Shown here piece after piece: positions 7,566 to 15,092 of a stretch of 64,000 bases of DNA (positions within the stretch are counted from its first letter, which is position 1; each line of letters begins with the position of its first letter). The DNA comes from Roseibium marinum. GTDB lineage: Bacteria; Pseudomonadota; Alphaproteobacteria; Rhizobiales; Stappiaceae. The position numbers and the translations under genes were made by a program. A model generated the notes under the pieces. The model had not been told where the DNA came from and searched no databases. It was given only the letters and a program-made list of their open reading frames with translations. The stretch lies in assembly GCF_002906165.1 (NCBI RefSeq), contig NZ_PPCN01000009.1:62001-126000 (forward strand), read 5' to 3'.

Positions 7566-7582
7566 AAACTTTAGTAAAGTTT
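7566..7582. promoter_or_regulatory. perfect 17-bp palindrome in the divergent precursor/YcaO promoter region
   Basis: AAACTTTAGTAAAGTTT is an exact 8-1-8 palindrome, lying 78 bases upstream of the precursor 2 start and 155 bases upstream of the YcaO start. A consensus-like TTGACA lies at about 7611 on the plus strand. The position suits an operator controlling both directions. Whether the BTAD protein or another factor binds is unknown. Confidence 0.55.
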
Positions 7583-7737
7583 ATACACATTTGATGTAAT
7601 TACTATTGTTTGACAGCTTTCACACCTAATGTAAGGTCGATCGACGAACTTTCTCAATAGTAGCTCGCTGAATCTATAGGGGATGCAATTGCAGGGTGAA
7701 CGTGAGTATTTTATGGTTACTTTCTTAAGGTTGCCGT

Positions 7738-9153
7738 GTGGCGCGTGAGGGGCAGTCGTTGCCGAAGGGGAACGAAAAAAGCAAAGTCAATCTACCCGGC
7801 CATGTCGTAGCGGAGCTGTTCGGGGCCGGACTGCTGGTCGCCGAAAAAGGAACGGATCAGCTGCGTATGGCCGACCCGAGCCTGTCCGTCTTTTTGCCTC
7901 TGCTGACTTCTTTTGATGTGAAAATTGTTCCAGTTTCGATCGACGCCTGTCCGGTTCGTTTTTGTTCCGGAATTTTAAAAACACCCTCCGGTTTTCCGCA
8001 GTCCGAAGGCGGATTGATGACAACAATTCCGGCGGGAGGGCAGGGAAAAACATCCGAAGATGCTACCATAAGTTGTTTGGGTGAGCTCGCGGAGCGCATA
8101 AGCCTTTACTCCCAAGGAAAAAGAGACACTCGAGTTTTTGCCAGTAAGGCACATCAACCAGAAGTTGGGTTGGCTCGAATGCTCGGGTTGAGCAGTGCCC
8201 AGGAACGGCAGTTGGCTCGCGGGGGTGTCACTGAAGGGAAGTCGGCGCACGAGAGCGCCCCGGATTGGCTGGAAATGTCGGATCGCAGGGTTGAGATCAG
8301 CCGCCTGGGCGGCCCAGTGTGTGACCCCGCCAGCGCCCAGTTTCCCAGTATTGGAGTTTTGTTCGATGAATTGGAATGGGCCGCCGGCGGGCGAATGTCG
8401 CTTGCCTCCAGTTCAGGATGCGCGGTCTGGAGTGACCTGAAGGGTGCGCGTGAAAGGGCGCTGCTTGAATTGGTCGAGCGCGATGCGGTCGCCCAGGCGT
8501 GGTACAACCGCCTGGGGATAACTGTGTTCGATGATGGGTGCTTGAGTGAAATACTCCCTGGATCCTTGTCCGCTTTTTTGTCAGGGCGTCACCGTCACTG
8601 GAGCCTCTGCGCCGTGGACACGGATCTGGATGCCTTCGTGGTGATGGCCGTCTCCCATGATGTTGACGGCCGCCGCGCGGCTTTCGGGTCCTCAGCCGGC
8701 TGGGATCTTGCCTCGGCCTGCGAAAGCGCGATCCAGGAAATGCTTCAGTCGGAATATTCGTTGGAGCTCATGGAAAAGGCGTATGCCGCTGCCGCTGAGC
8801 CCAACAGAGTTTCCGCCACCTTGCCGCGGCAGCTGGTATTTGCCAGAGAGAAGTCAATCTTCGAGGAAATACCTTTGAAAGATGCGTGCGCGACCGCTCC
8901 GGAGGGCCTCGGAAAGTCTTTTACCTATGAAGGTCTGCTTCAAGGCTGCCTGGAAAAAGGGTTTGAGATCTGGGAGTTCGACGCAACGCGTTCGGATTTG
9001 AATATTCCCTGCATCAAACTCCTGTCACCGGATTTGTGCAGTTGGGAACCGCGTTTCGGCAAGCGCAGGCTGTTTGAAGGTGTTGTGAAGCGCGGTCTTC
9101 GCGCAATACCTGCGACAGAAGCGGAATTCGCGGCCCGCCCGTTTCCATTCTGA
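7738..9153 (+). CDS. standalone YcaO-domain protein (RiPP backbone-modifying enzyme)
   Basis: YcaO enzymes use ATP to activate a peptide amide, giving azolines, thioamides or amidines. The 471-residue protein has the three ATP-site signatures in order: CLGELAERISLY near residue 112, ALLELVERDAVAQ near 241 and AIQEMLQSEY near 330. It ends with RPFPF, resembling the proline-rich C-terminus of azoline-forming YcaO enzymes. The N-terminal 60 residues are poorly conserved and might recognise the precursor. The GTG at 7738 is chosen with AAGG seven to ten bases upstream; no in-frame ATG serves better. No E1/ocin-ThiF-like partner, TfuA, dehydrogenase, protease or transporter lies beside it, which makes the cluster unusually small. 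An 84-codon open frame overlaps its stop. Confidence 0.9.
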   Translation: MAREGQSLPKGNEKSKVNLPGHVVAELFGAGLLVAEKGTDQLRMADPSLSVFLPLLTSFDVKIVPVSIDACPVRFCSGILKTPSGFPQSEGGLMTTIPAGGQGKTSEDATISCLGELAERISLYSQGKRDTRVFASKAHQPEVGLARMLGLSSAQERQLARGGVTEGKSAHESAPDWLEMSDRRVEISRLGGPVCDPASAQFPSIGVLFDELEWAAGGRMSLASSSGCAVWSDLKGARERALLELVERDAVAQAWYNRLGITVFDDGCLSEILPGSLSAFLSGRHRHWSLCAVDTDLDAFVVMAVSHDVDGRRAAFGSSAGWDLASACESAIQEMLQSEYSLELMEKAYAAAAEPNRVSATLPRQLVFAREKSIFEEIPLKDACATAPEGLGKSFTYEGLLQGCLEKGFEIWEFDATRSDLNIPCIKLLSPDLCSWEPRFGKRRLFEGVVKRGLRAIPATEAEFAARPFPF

Positions 9154-9404
9154 AACTCTTCAAACCCATTTCCGCATCGCCCGATGTTGAACATGTTCTG
9201 CATGCCCTGCCGCCGCGCTTCTTTAAATGGGCGAATTTCCCCGTGGTGTGCTGCCAACCGCTAATTTGTCGCGACAGCCATGCAGGTCATGAGGGCGACT
9301 GGCTTTCAAACCACGTCCTTAAATCCTGCGACAGGATTCTTGCGCGATGTAACCAGCCTTGGAACGGCCTCGACGATCGGCCTTGGTCAATCATCTCCAT
9401 CTGA
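9150..9404 (+). other. possible 84-codon gene overlapping the YcaO stop, non-standard start
   Basis: A frame open from 9078 to the TGA at 9402 has no ATG or GTG until codon 32. CTG 9150 (or ATT 9147) overlaps the YcaO stop and would start an 84-residue product with FFKWANFPVVCCQPLIC and five Cys in all. Codon third positions look GC-biased like real genes. It could be a translationally coupled small protein, the remnant of a longer gene, or chance. I recognise no family. The rest of 9154-9602 shows no other feature. Confidence 0.3.
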
Positions 9405-9602
9405 TTGCGAAAACAGGCACATGGGCTTTGAGCAATGCTCATTTGTATTCGGCGTTTGACGGGGAAGCAGACGGACGTTAGGAAAACTTGATATTTGTAC
9501 TCATGTATTCGAGTGCCGGGCGTCCGGATGATGCCGGGTCATCCGATCTCCGGAAATGACTTTCGGGCGGGGGAAACCCCGCTCTTTTTGTGGTCTCATT
9601 CT

Positions 9603-10151
9603 TCACCGCAGCGTGGGACGACCGTCCGCGTAGGGACGGGCAAGTGTCATTACCCAGAAATTCCGCCATTTTCCGGTATTGCGGTTGGTTCGCGCGATGC
9701 CGACCCGGGTCACGTAGGGGTTGAGCAGATTCTTGTTGTGGCCTTCCGATCCCTGCCAGCCGCGAAAGGCGGCAGGGAGGTCGGCGTAGCCCGCACCGAG
9801 ATTTTCCGCCCCCGCGTAGTTGGCGTATCCGGACTTGTCGAGACGCTGTGACAGGCCGAAGACACTGTGGGCCCATGTGTCCATGCTGTCGCGTTCGGCA
9901 ATGTGGCGCGCCATCTTCTGAGACACAGTGTCCAGTTCCGGATCGTGCCGGAGAACCGGGAGACCGTGTTTCTGCCGGTAGGAATTGATCATCGACAGCA
10001 TCTGCGCCTTGTCGACCGGCTGATCTGTCAGAATTGTCTTGTCTTCCAACTCCCCGCCGCCCGGCAAGGCGCCGCATGCGGCAAGTATCAGGGCGAGCAG
10101 TCCGAAAAGCAGCGCCGCCGGGAAGAATTTCGGCAAGGCGGGCACCGGCAT
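9603..10151 (-). CDS. CAP/SCP-domain lipoprotein
   Basis: The 182-residue product has a lipoprotein signal peptide with lipobox LILAACG, so it should be acylated at Cys26 or thereabouts and held in the envelope. The mature part is a CAP (SCP/PR-1, YkwD-like) domain: INSYRQKHGLPVLRHDPELDTVSQKMARHIAE, then AHS, AENL and the C-terminal GHNKNLLNPYVTRVGIA. Function of bacterial CAP lipoproteins is not settled. It is the second gene of a two-gene operon: its ATG overlaps the TGA of the phosphoesterase gene (TGATG), so the two are translationally coupled. Confidence 0.88.
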   Translation of the reverse strand: MPVPALPKFFPAALLFGLLALILAACGALPGGGELEDKTILTDQPVDKAQMLSMINSYRQKHGLPVLRHDPELDTVSQKMARHIAERDSMDTWAHSVFGLSQRLDKSGYANYAGAENLGAGYADLPAAFRGWQGSEGHNKNLLNPYVTRVGIARTNRNTGKWRNFWVMTLARPYADGRPTLR

Positions 10152-10999
10152 CAGGGTTCATCTCCAGGCCAGACAACGCCTTGGTCGGCAAAAAAATCAT
10201 GGGGTCCGGGAAAATTCTCCACATAGGACATGTGGGAAACAACACCTGTGTTTTGGGAATGATAGTGGAGAAAATAGGCGGCCGGTTCAAAGTTGAACTG
10301 GGCGGGGCTGTTCTCCGTCAGATCCAGAACCACCTGATGACCGGTGCTTGGAGAAAGGGTCATGATCTTGCCTGCGAATCCGGCAATGATCGGCCGGTGC
10401 AAATGGCCGCAGAGCAGCCTCTCCACGTGATTGAAGGGCGCGATGACCTCAGCAAGGGCGGCGGCATCGATCAGCCCGATCCTGTCCATATGGGCAATGC
10501 CGGAAAGCGCCGGCGGGTGGTGAAGGGCGACAAGCGCCGGTTTTGCGCAATCGCGCAAGGTCGCATCCAGCCAGGAGAGCTGTTCCGGGCCAAGTTCGCC
10601 TTCAGGTTTTCCGGGTAGATGGGTATCGAGAGCGATCAGCTGAACGTCGCCTATATCCACCTTGTAGAAGATCTTGCCGTCGCGGCTTTCCGAAATCCCC
10701 GGATAATCGTGCAGTTCCCTGCGCATGTCCGCACTGCCGTCATGATTGCCCGGGATCACATAGACCGGCATGTCCACCCGGGACAGCATCTCGCGCGCGA
10801 CCGCGTATTCGCGCGGATCGCTCCGGTCTGTCAGGTCGCCGGTGATGACCAGCGCATCTGGGCGGGAACTCAGGGCTTTGAGCGAGCGGATCGCGCGTTC
10901 CGCGAACATGTTGGTATCGGAAACCCGGTAGCACGCGAGGCCTCTGGGGCGCAGGTGCAGATCCGTCATATGGGCAATCAAAGTCATTGGCAAAGTCAT
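10151..10999 (-). CDS. calcineurin-like metallophosphoesterase
   Basis: The 282-residue cytosolic enzyme has the dinuclear-metal phosphoesterase motifs in order: TDLHL near residue 12, GDLTDRSD near 54, GNHDGS near 85, HHPP near 160 and GHLHRP near 197. The arrangement is that of class III cyclic-nucleotide phosphodiesterases and glycerophosphodiesterases (CpdA/GpdQ type), so the substrate may be cAMP or a phosphodiester. ATG 10999 gives MTLPMTLIAHMTDLHL; a second ATG four codons later is possible. It heads the operon with the CAP lipoprotein and is divergent from the glycosyltransferase operon. Confidence 0.87.
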   Translation of the reverse strand: MTLPMTLIAHMTDLHLRPRGLACYRVSDTNMFAERAIRSLKALSSRPDALVITGDLTDRSDPREYAVAREMLSRVDMPVYVIPGNHDGSADMRRELHDYPGISESRDGKIFYKVDIGDVQLIALDTHLPGKPEGELGPEQLSWLDATLRDCAKPALVALHHPPALSGIAHMDRIGLIDAAALAEVIAPFNHVERLLCGHLHRPIIAGFAGKIMTLSPSTGHQVVLDLTENSPAQFNFEPAAYFLHYHSQNTGVVSHMSYVENFPGPHDFFADQGVVWPGDEP

Positions 11000-11165
11000 T
11001 GGAAAATCTCAGGTGTCATCGGGTGGTTCAAGTCTGCGGACGATAGCCGAGCGGGCCGGCATGGCAAGCGGTTGTTTCCCTTTTTGCAAAGCTCATGTAG
11101 GAGATGTCCTGGAATGCCGGGACTGGCGGGGACAGGCTCAGGGCAGGTATCGGAAACTGAAATTG

Positions 11166-13025
11166 ATGGCTGACAAAAGCGACGATCACAAGATGAGCGC
11201 ACAGGACGAGGCGGCCGGGACCGCGAATTCCGGTTCGGCCGCTGGCTCTGCCGGAACAGGACAAACAACAGGGCAGCCGGCCCGGGGTGCCGGGTCTGCG
11301 AAGGCGCTTCGCAAGCCGGTCTGGCTCCGCATATTCGGTCATGACGTCACCGCTCCCTTTCTGCTGCTTTTGCTGTCCCTCTTTCTGTTCGTTCCAGGAC
11401 AGTGGACCGTGCCACCGCTGGATCGGGATGAACCCCGTTTCACCCAGGCGACCAAACAGATGCTGGAAACGGGCGATTACATCGATATCCGCTTCCAGGA
11501 AGAGGCGCGTCACAAGAAACCGGTCGGTATATACTGGCTGCAGGCCGCCGCGGCGAAACTGACCGGGCAGGGCGCGAAGGCTCCGCTGTGGGTATACCGG
11601 CTACCGTCGGCGATCGGTGCCGCGGTCAGTGTGCTGGCAGCTTTCTGGATGGCGCGCGCCTTCATGGGGCCGGCCGGCGCCCTGTTGGTTGGCGGGTTCG
11701 TAGCCATGGCGATTATCGTTGGTGTCGAGGCCCGCCTGGCAAAGACCGACGCGGTGCTGCTCGCGACAATCATCATAGCGCAGGGCGCATTGGCGCGGAT
11801 ATGGCTGAAAGACCCCGGCAGGCGGTTATGGGGACTGAGCTTTCTCTTCTGGACGGCTCTTGCCGCAAGCGTGCTCGTCAAGGGCCCGGTCGGTCCGATG
11901 GTCGTCGGCCTGACCGTTATGGGGCTGATGATTGCGCGCCGAAACGTCAGGTGGTTCAAGGCTGCCTCTCCGTTTGCCGGAATTGTCTGGATGCTGCTCC
12001 TGGTCTCGCCCTGGTTCGTGGCCATATGGATCGCGACCGACGGCAGCTTTTTTACCGAAGCGATCGGCAAGGACCTGCTCGGAAAGGTCGGGCAGGGGCA
12101 GGAAGGGCACGGCGCGCCGCCGCTGACGCATTTCGGGGCGATGTTCGGCGTCTTCTGGCCCCTGCCGGCGTTCCTTCTGATGGCTCTGCCGCTGATCTGG
12201 CGTGAGCGGACAAGCCCCCTGGTGATATTCTCCGTTGCCTGGTTCGTTCCAGGCTGGATTGTATTCGAACTGGTTTCGACCAAGCTGCCGCACTACACCA
12301 TGCCGCTGCTGCCGGCTCTCGCGCTTCCCGTGGCCGCGGCAATGCTCGACGGGGCGGGCACATATACCAAAACCTGGGTCCGCTGGATCGCGGCAGTGCT
12401 GCTGGCGCTTCCCGTGGTGGGGCTCGCCGCCGCCGCCTTCGCCGGGCCTTTCGCGCTTGGCATTTGGCCGTCGCCGCCCGGGGCCGTTCTCGTGGCAATC
12501 GGCGCGGTGTTCATCGTTGCCGCGGCCACGCGCCTCTTGCGCGGTCCGGCGCTATATGCGCTTCCGGCGGTATCGATGGCGGCGATATGCGTTGCTGTCG
12601 GGATCTGGGGTTTCGTGGGACCGGCGCTGTCACCGGTATGGGTCAGTCCGCGCCTTGTTGAGGCTCTTGACGGGATACCGGGCTGCGTCCTGCGGGAAAA
12701 CCGGCAGGTGGTCACTTCCGGCTTCCATGAACCGAGCTTCATCTTTCTGGAAGGAACGGGCACCCGCATCGTCTCTCCGAAAGGCGCGGCGGAATTTCTG
12801 GCGCGATCGGGAGACGATGCGCAAGGCGTTTGCCGCGTTGCGGCGATAGAAAGCCGGGAGGAACCGGCCTTTTTGGCGGCTGCCAAAGAGATTGGTCTTG
12901 TGCCGGAGGTTCGAAAAAGGGTAGACGGCCTCAACATCAACGGCGGCGATAAAGTCGATATCGCGCTTTATCAGAACGCCGGTTCGGTCACGGGTACACA
13001 GGACGGCAATGACGAGCAGCGGTAA
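11166..13025 (+). CDS. GT-C family glycosyltransferase (ArnT/GT83-like), polytopic membrane protein
   Basis: From ATG 11166 the protein is 619 residues: a low-complexity Gly/Ala/Ser-rich cytosolic N-terminus of about 50 residues, then about a dozen membrane segments. The first periplasmic loop holds the ArnT-type motif PPLDRDEPRFTQATKQML and HKKPVGIYWLQ. Such enzymes move a sugar from a polyprenyl phosphate to lipid A or another envelope acceptor. A frame extending up to 11013 exists, but its residues look like translated leader. The next gene overlaps by 17 bp, and the operon also encodes a PAP2 phosphatase, a GT2 enzyme that could make the polyprenyl-linked donor, and a LAB_N protein. Together they suggest envelope lipid glycosylation. 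Confidence 0.88.
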   Translation: MADKSDDHKMSAQDEAAGTANSGSAAGSAGTGQTTGQPARGAGSAKALRKPVWLRIFGHDVTAPFLLLLLSLFLFVPGQWTVPPLDRDEPRFTQATKQMLETGDYIDIRFQEEARHKKPVGIYWLQAAAAKLTGQGAKAPLWVYRLPSAIGAAVSVLAAFWMARAFMGPAGALLVGGFVAMAIIVGVEARLAKTDAVLLATIIIAQGALARIWLKDPGRRLWGLSFLFWTALAASVLVKGPVGPMVVGLTVMGLMIARRNVRWFKAASPFAGIVWMLLLVSPWFVAIWIATDGSFFTEAIGKDLLGKVGQGQEGHGAPPLTHFGAMFGVFWPLPAFLLMALPLIWRERTSPLVIFSVAWFVPGWIVFELVSTKLPHYTMPLLPALALPVAAAMLDGAGTYTKTWVRWIAAVLLALPVVGLAAAAFAGPFALGIWPSPPGAVLVAIGAVFIVAAATRLLRGPALYALPAVSMAAICVAVGIWGFVGPALSPVWVSPRLVEALDGIPGCVLRENRQVVTSGFHEPSFIFLEGTGTRIVSPKGAAEFLARSGDDAQGVCRVAAIESREEPAFLAAAKEIGLVPEVRKRVDGLNINGGDKVDIALYQNAGSVTGTQDGNDEQR

Positions 13026-13920
13026 ATTTGTCTGGCGGATACACGCGCGTATGCGCGGGAATGTAAGGCGGGCCGCAATTCTGTTTGCCGGGCGCAAGGA
13101 ACGCTCTCGCCACAACAGGGATCCGCTGCCTCCCGGCCAAAGGCCGCAGGACATTCTCGCAGTCCTGCTGCTGACCGTCGGCATTGCGGTTGTCGCGTTC
13201 GACGTTCCGACCTTTCCCTGGCTGCAGTCTTTGCCTGGCGAATACCGCTCCGCCTTCCGGATTTTCACCGACCTCGGCAAATCGGACTGGATCCTCGGGA
13301 CGACCGGTATCGTCTGCCTTGCCTTGCTGGCGATCGACGCCGGCCGCTATGCGTTTCGGCTGCGCATGGCTATCGGCGCTGTCTTCACCTATGCGGCCTT
13401 TATCTTCTACACGGTCGCCGCGACGGGGTTGCTGGCGATTGTCTTCAAATGGTCGCTTGGCCGCGCCCGGCCGAAACTCTACGAGGAAGTCGGCCCGGTC
13501 CATTTTGACTTCCTGGCTTTCGACGGCAGCTACACGAGCTTTCCCTCAGGCCATTCGACGACCGTCGCGGCCCTTGCCACCGCACTTGCCTTTATCTTTC
13601 CCGCCTACCGCTGGCTGATCGTTGTCGCCGCCTTCTGGCTGGCCTTCAGCCGGGTCATGGTCGGCGCGCATTATCCAAGCGACGTCATCGCCGGTACCTT
13701 GCTGGGCATGACCTTCACCTTCTTTTCAGTCCGGGCAATGGCACGCCGGCGGATCGGTTTTCACTTATCCGCTTCGGGAAAGATCGAGCCCAATATGAAT
13801 CTGCTGTCCGCAGCGGCGTGCCTGCGCGCTGTCTGGCAGGTCATCCGCGGGCAGCGCGGCGCGGACCGGGTTTTACCGGAAGTACAAATGGCGGAAGAAG
13901 CAGAACGGACAAGCTCATGA
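13009..13920 (+). CDS. PAP2-superfamily membrane phosphatase
   Basis: The 303-residue membrane protein has all three acid-phosphatase motifs: KWSLGRARP near residue 147, PSGHS near 181 and SRVMVGAHYPSD near 221, so it should be active. Six hydrophobic segments place the active site on the periplasmic side. Likely substrates are polyprenyl pyrophosphate or lipid A phosphates (LpxE/LpxF-type chemistry). It overlaps the upstream glycosyltransferase by 17 bp and the following GT2 gene by 4 bp (ATGA), which indicates tight co-expression. Confidence 0.9.
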   Translation: MTSSGKFVWRIHARMRGNVRRAAILFAGRKERSRHNRDPLPPGQRPQDILAVLLLTVGIAVVAFDVPTFPWLQSLPGEYRSAFRIFTDLGKSDWILGTTGIVCLALLAIDAGRYAFRLRMAIGAVFTYAAFIFYTVAATGLLAIVFKWSLGRARPKLYEEVGPVHFDFLAFDGSYTSFPSGHSTTVAALATALAFIFPAYRWLIVVAAFWLAFSRVMVGAHYPSDVIAGTLLGMTFTFFSVRAMARRRIGFHLSASGKIEPNMNLLSAAACLRAVWQVIRGQRGADRVLPEVQMAEEAERTSS

Positions 13921-14678
13921 CCCAAAGCTATCTGGAAGGGCTGGCGGCAAGCAAGGGATCGCTCGCCGTTACCGTAATCGTGCCCGCCAAGGATGAAGCG
14001 GAAAACCTGCCGATCCTTCTCGACGAGATCGAAACGGCCCTGGACGGCCGGCGTTTCGAAGTCATCGTCGTCGATGACGGGTCGTCCGACGGAACGGACA
14101 TCGTCCTGCAGGATTACGCGGCAAGCCATGACTGGCTGCGTCCGATCCGGCATGAAAGTTCTTGCGGCCAGAGCTGCGCGGTGCGCACCGGCCTGCAGCA
14201 TGCCCGTGGCGATGTGGTCGCTACGATAGACGGCGACGGGGAAAACAATCCGGCCTATATTCCCGACCTGCTCGATGCGCTGGAAGCCGCGGGACCCGCG
14301 GTCGCGCTCGCCGCCGGACAAAGGCTCGGCCGCAAGGCCAGTCTTGCCAAACGATATGCTTCGAAATTCGCCAACAAGATCCGGGGAGCAATCCTGCGGG
14401 ACAACACCCGCGACAGCGGCTGCGGTCTCAAAGCCCTGCGCCGGGAAATATTTCTGCAGTTGCCCTATTTCGACAGCTGGCACCGCTTCCTGCCGGCGCT
14501 TGTCATCCGTGAGGGTTACGGCGTAACCCATATAGACGTGCAGGACCGTCAGCGGCGGCACGGCACCTCGAAATACGGCATCTTCGACCGGGCACTTGTC
14601 GGAATACTCGATCTTGCCGGTGTCTGGTGGCTGCGCCGGCGCCGCAAGAAAATTCCCGAAGTCCGGCCGCTGACCTGA
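13917..14678 (+). CDS. GT2 family polyprenyl-phosphate glycosyltransferase
   Basis: The 253-residue product opens with TVIVPAKDEAENLPILL and has VVDDGSSDGT and TIDGDGENNP, the nucleotide-sugar and metal-binding motifs of the DPM1-like GT2 group, followed by SGCGLKALRR. A basic end (WWLRRRRKK) and one hydrophobic stretch suggest membrane attachment. It probably transfers a sugar to a polyprenyl phosphate at the cytosolic face, feeding the GT-C enzyme two genes upstream. This donor/transferase pairing resembles RgtE/RgtD of rhizobia, but the sugar is not known. ATG 13917 overlaps the preceding TGA. Confidence 0.9.
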   Translation: MTQSYLEGLAASKGSLAVTVIVPAKDEAENLPILLDEIETALDGRRFEVIVVDDGSSDGTDIVLQDYAASHDWLRPIRHESSCGQSCAVRTGLQHARGDVVATIDGDGENNPAYIPDLLDALEAAGPAVALAAGQRLGRKASLAKRYASKFANKIRGAILRDNTRDSGCGLKALRREIFLQLPYFDSWHRFLPALVIREGYGVTHIDVQDRQRRHGTSKYGIFDRALVGILDLAGVWWLRRRRKKIPEVRPLT

Positions 14679-14756
14679 TTTATCGCCTTGCGCTCTTGAA
14701 GCCCCGATCCCGTAAGAAAAACCGCCGAAAGACCGAAACCACCGACTGGACCTGAC

Positions 14757-15071
14757 ATGAACGCACTTTTTGACTGGCTACACGCGGTATTCGTAGAGCA
14801 ATTCGATCTCTGGATTATCCTCGGCTTCATCGCCCAGGGGATGTTCATGATGCGGTTCGTCATTCAGTGGATCGCATCGGAGCGGGTCGGCCGCTCCATC
14901 GTTCCGGTCGCCTTCTGGTTCTTTTCCATTGCCGGCGGTTTTCTTTTGCTGGTCTATTCCATACAGCGTCAGGATCCGGTGTTCATCGCGGGGCAGGGGC
15001 TGGGCCTGTTGATCTATTTCCGGAACCTGTGGCTGATCTTCAAGGAAAAGCGGCACGATCCGGCGATGTGA
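14757..15071 (+). CDS. LAB_N (lipid A biosynthesis N-terminal) domain membrane protein
   Basis: The 104-residue protein has three hydrophobic segments and the LAB_N signature (GFIAQGMFMMRFVIQWIASE, then FWFFSIAGG and QGLGLLIYFRNLWLI). The domain was named from the N-terminus of some LpxB proteins; free-standing versions travel with GT2/GT-C glycolipid genes and may help flip or present lipid-linked sugars. It is last in the operon, 78 bp after the GT2 gene, and faces metC with only 21 bp between the stops. Confidence 0.87.
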   Translation: MNALFDWLHAVFVEQFDLWIILGFIAQGMFMMRFVIQWIASERVGRSIVPVAFWFFSIAGGFLLLVYSIQRQDPVFIAGQGLGLLIYFRNLWLIFKEKRHDPAM

Positions 15072-15078
15072 TCGTGCC
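15052..15078. terminator. hairpin between convergent genes
   Basis: A perfect 9-bp stem (GGCACGATC with GATCGTGCC) with a 9-base loop covers the last codons and stop of the LAB_N gene. There is no clear T-run on the plus strand. It may limit read-through between the convergent LAB_N and metC genes. Confidence 0.4.
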
Positions 15079-15092
15079 ACCGGAAACTGCGG

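Noticed and set aside
7713..7748. An 11-codon ATG frame overlapping the YcaO start
   Set aside because: Too short, with no ribosome-binding site or hairpin typical of a leader-peptide attenuator; probably chance.
9380..9500. Possible attachment-site duplicate of the tRNA-Arg 3' end at the far side of the RiPP-like island
   Set aside because: I looked for the tRNA tail CAGGTTCGAATCCTGTCGGG after the YcaO gene and found no copy, so integration at the tRNA is not supported.
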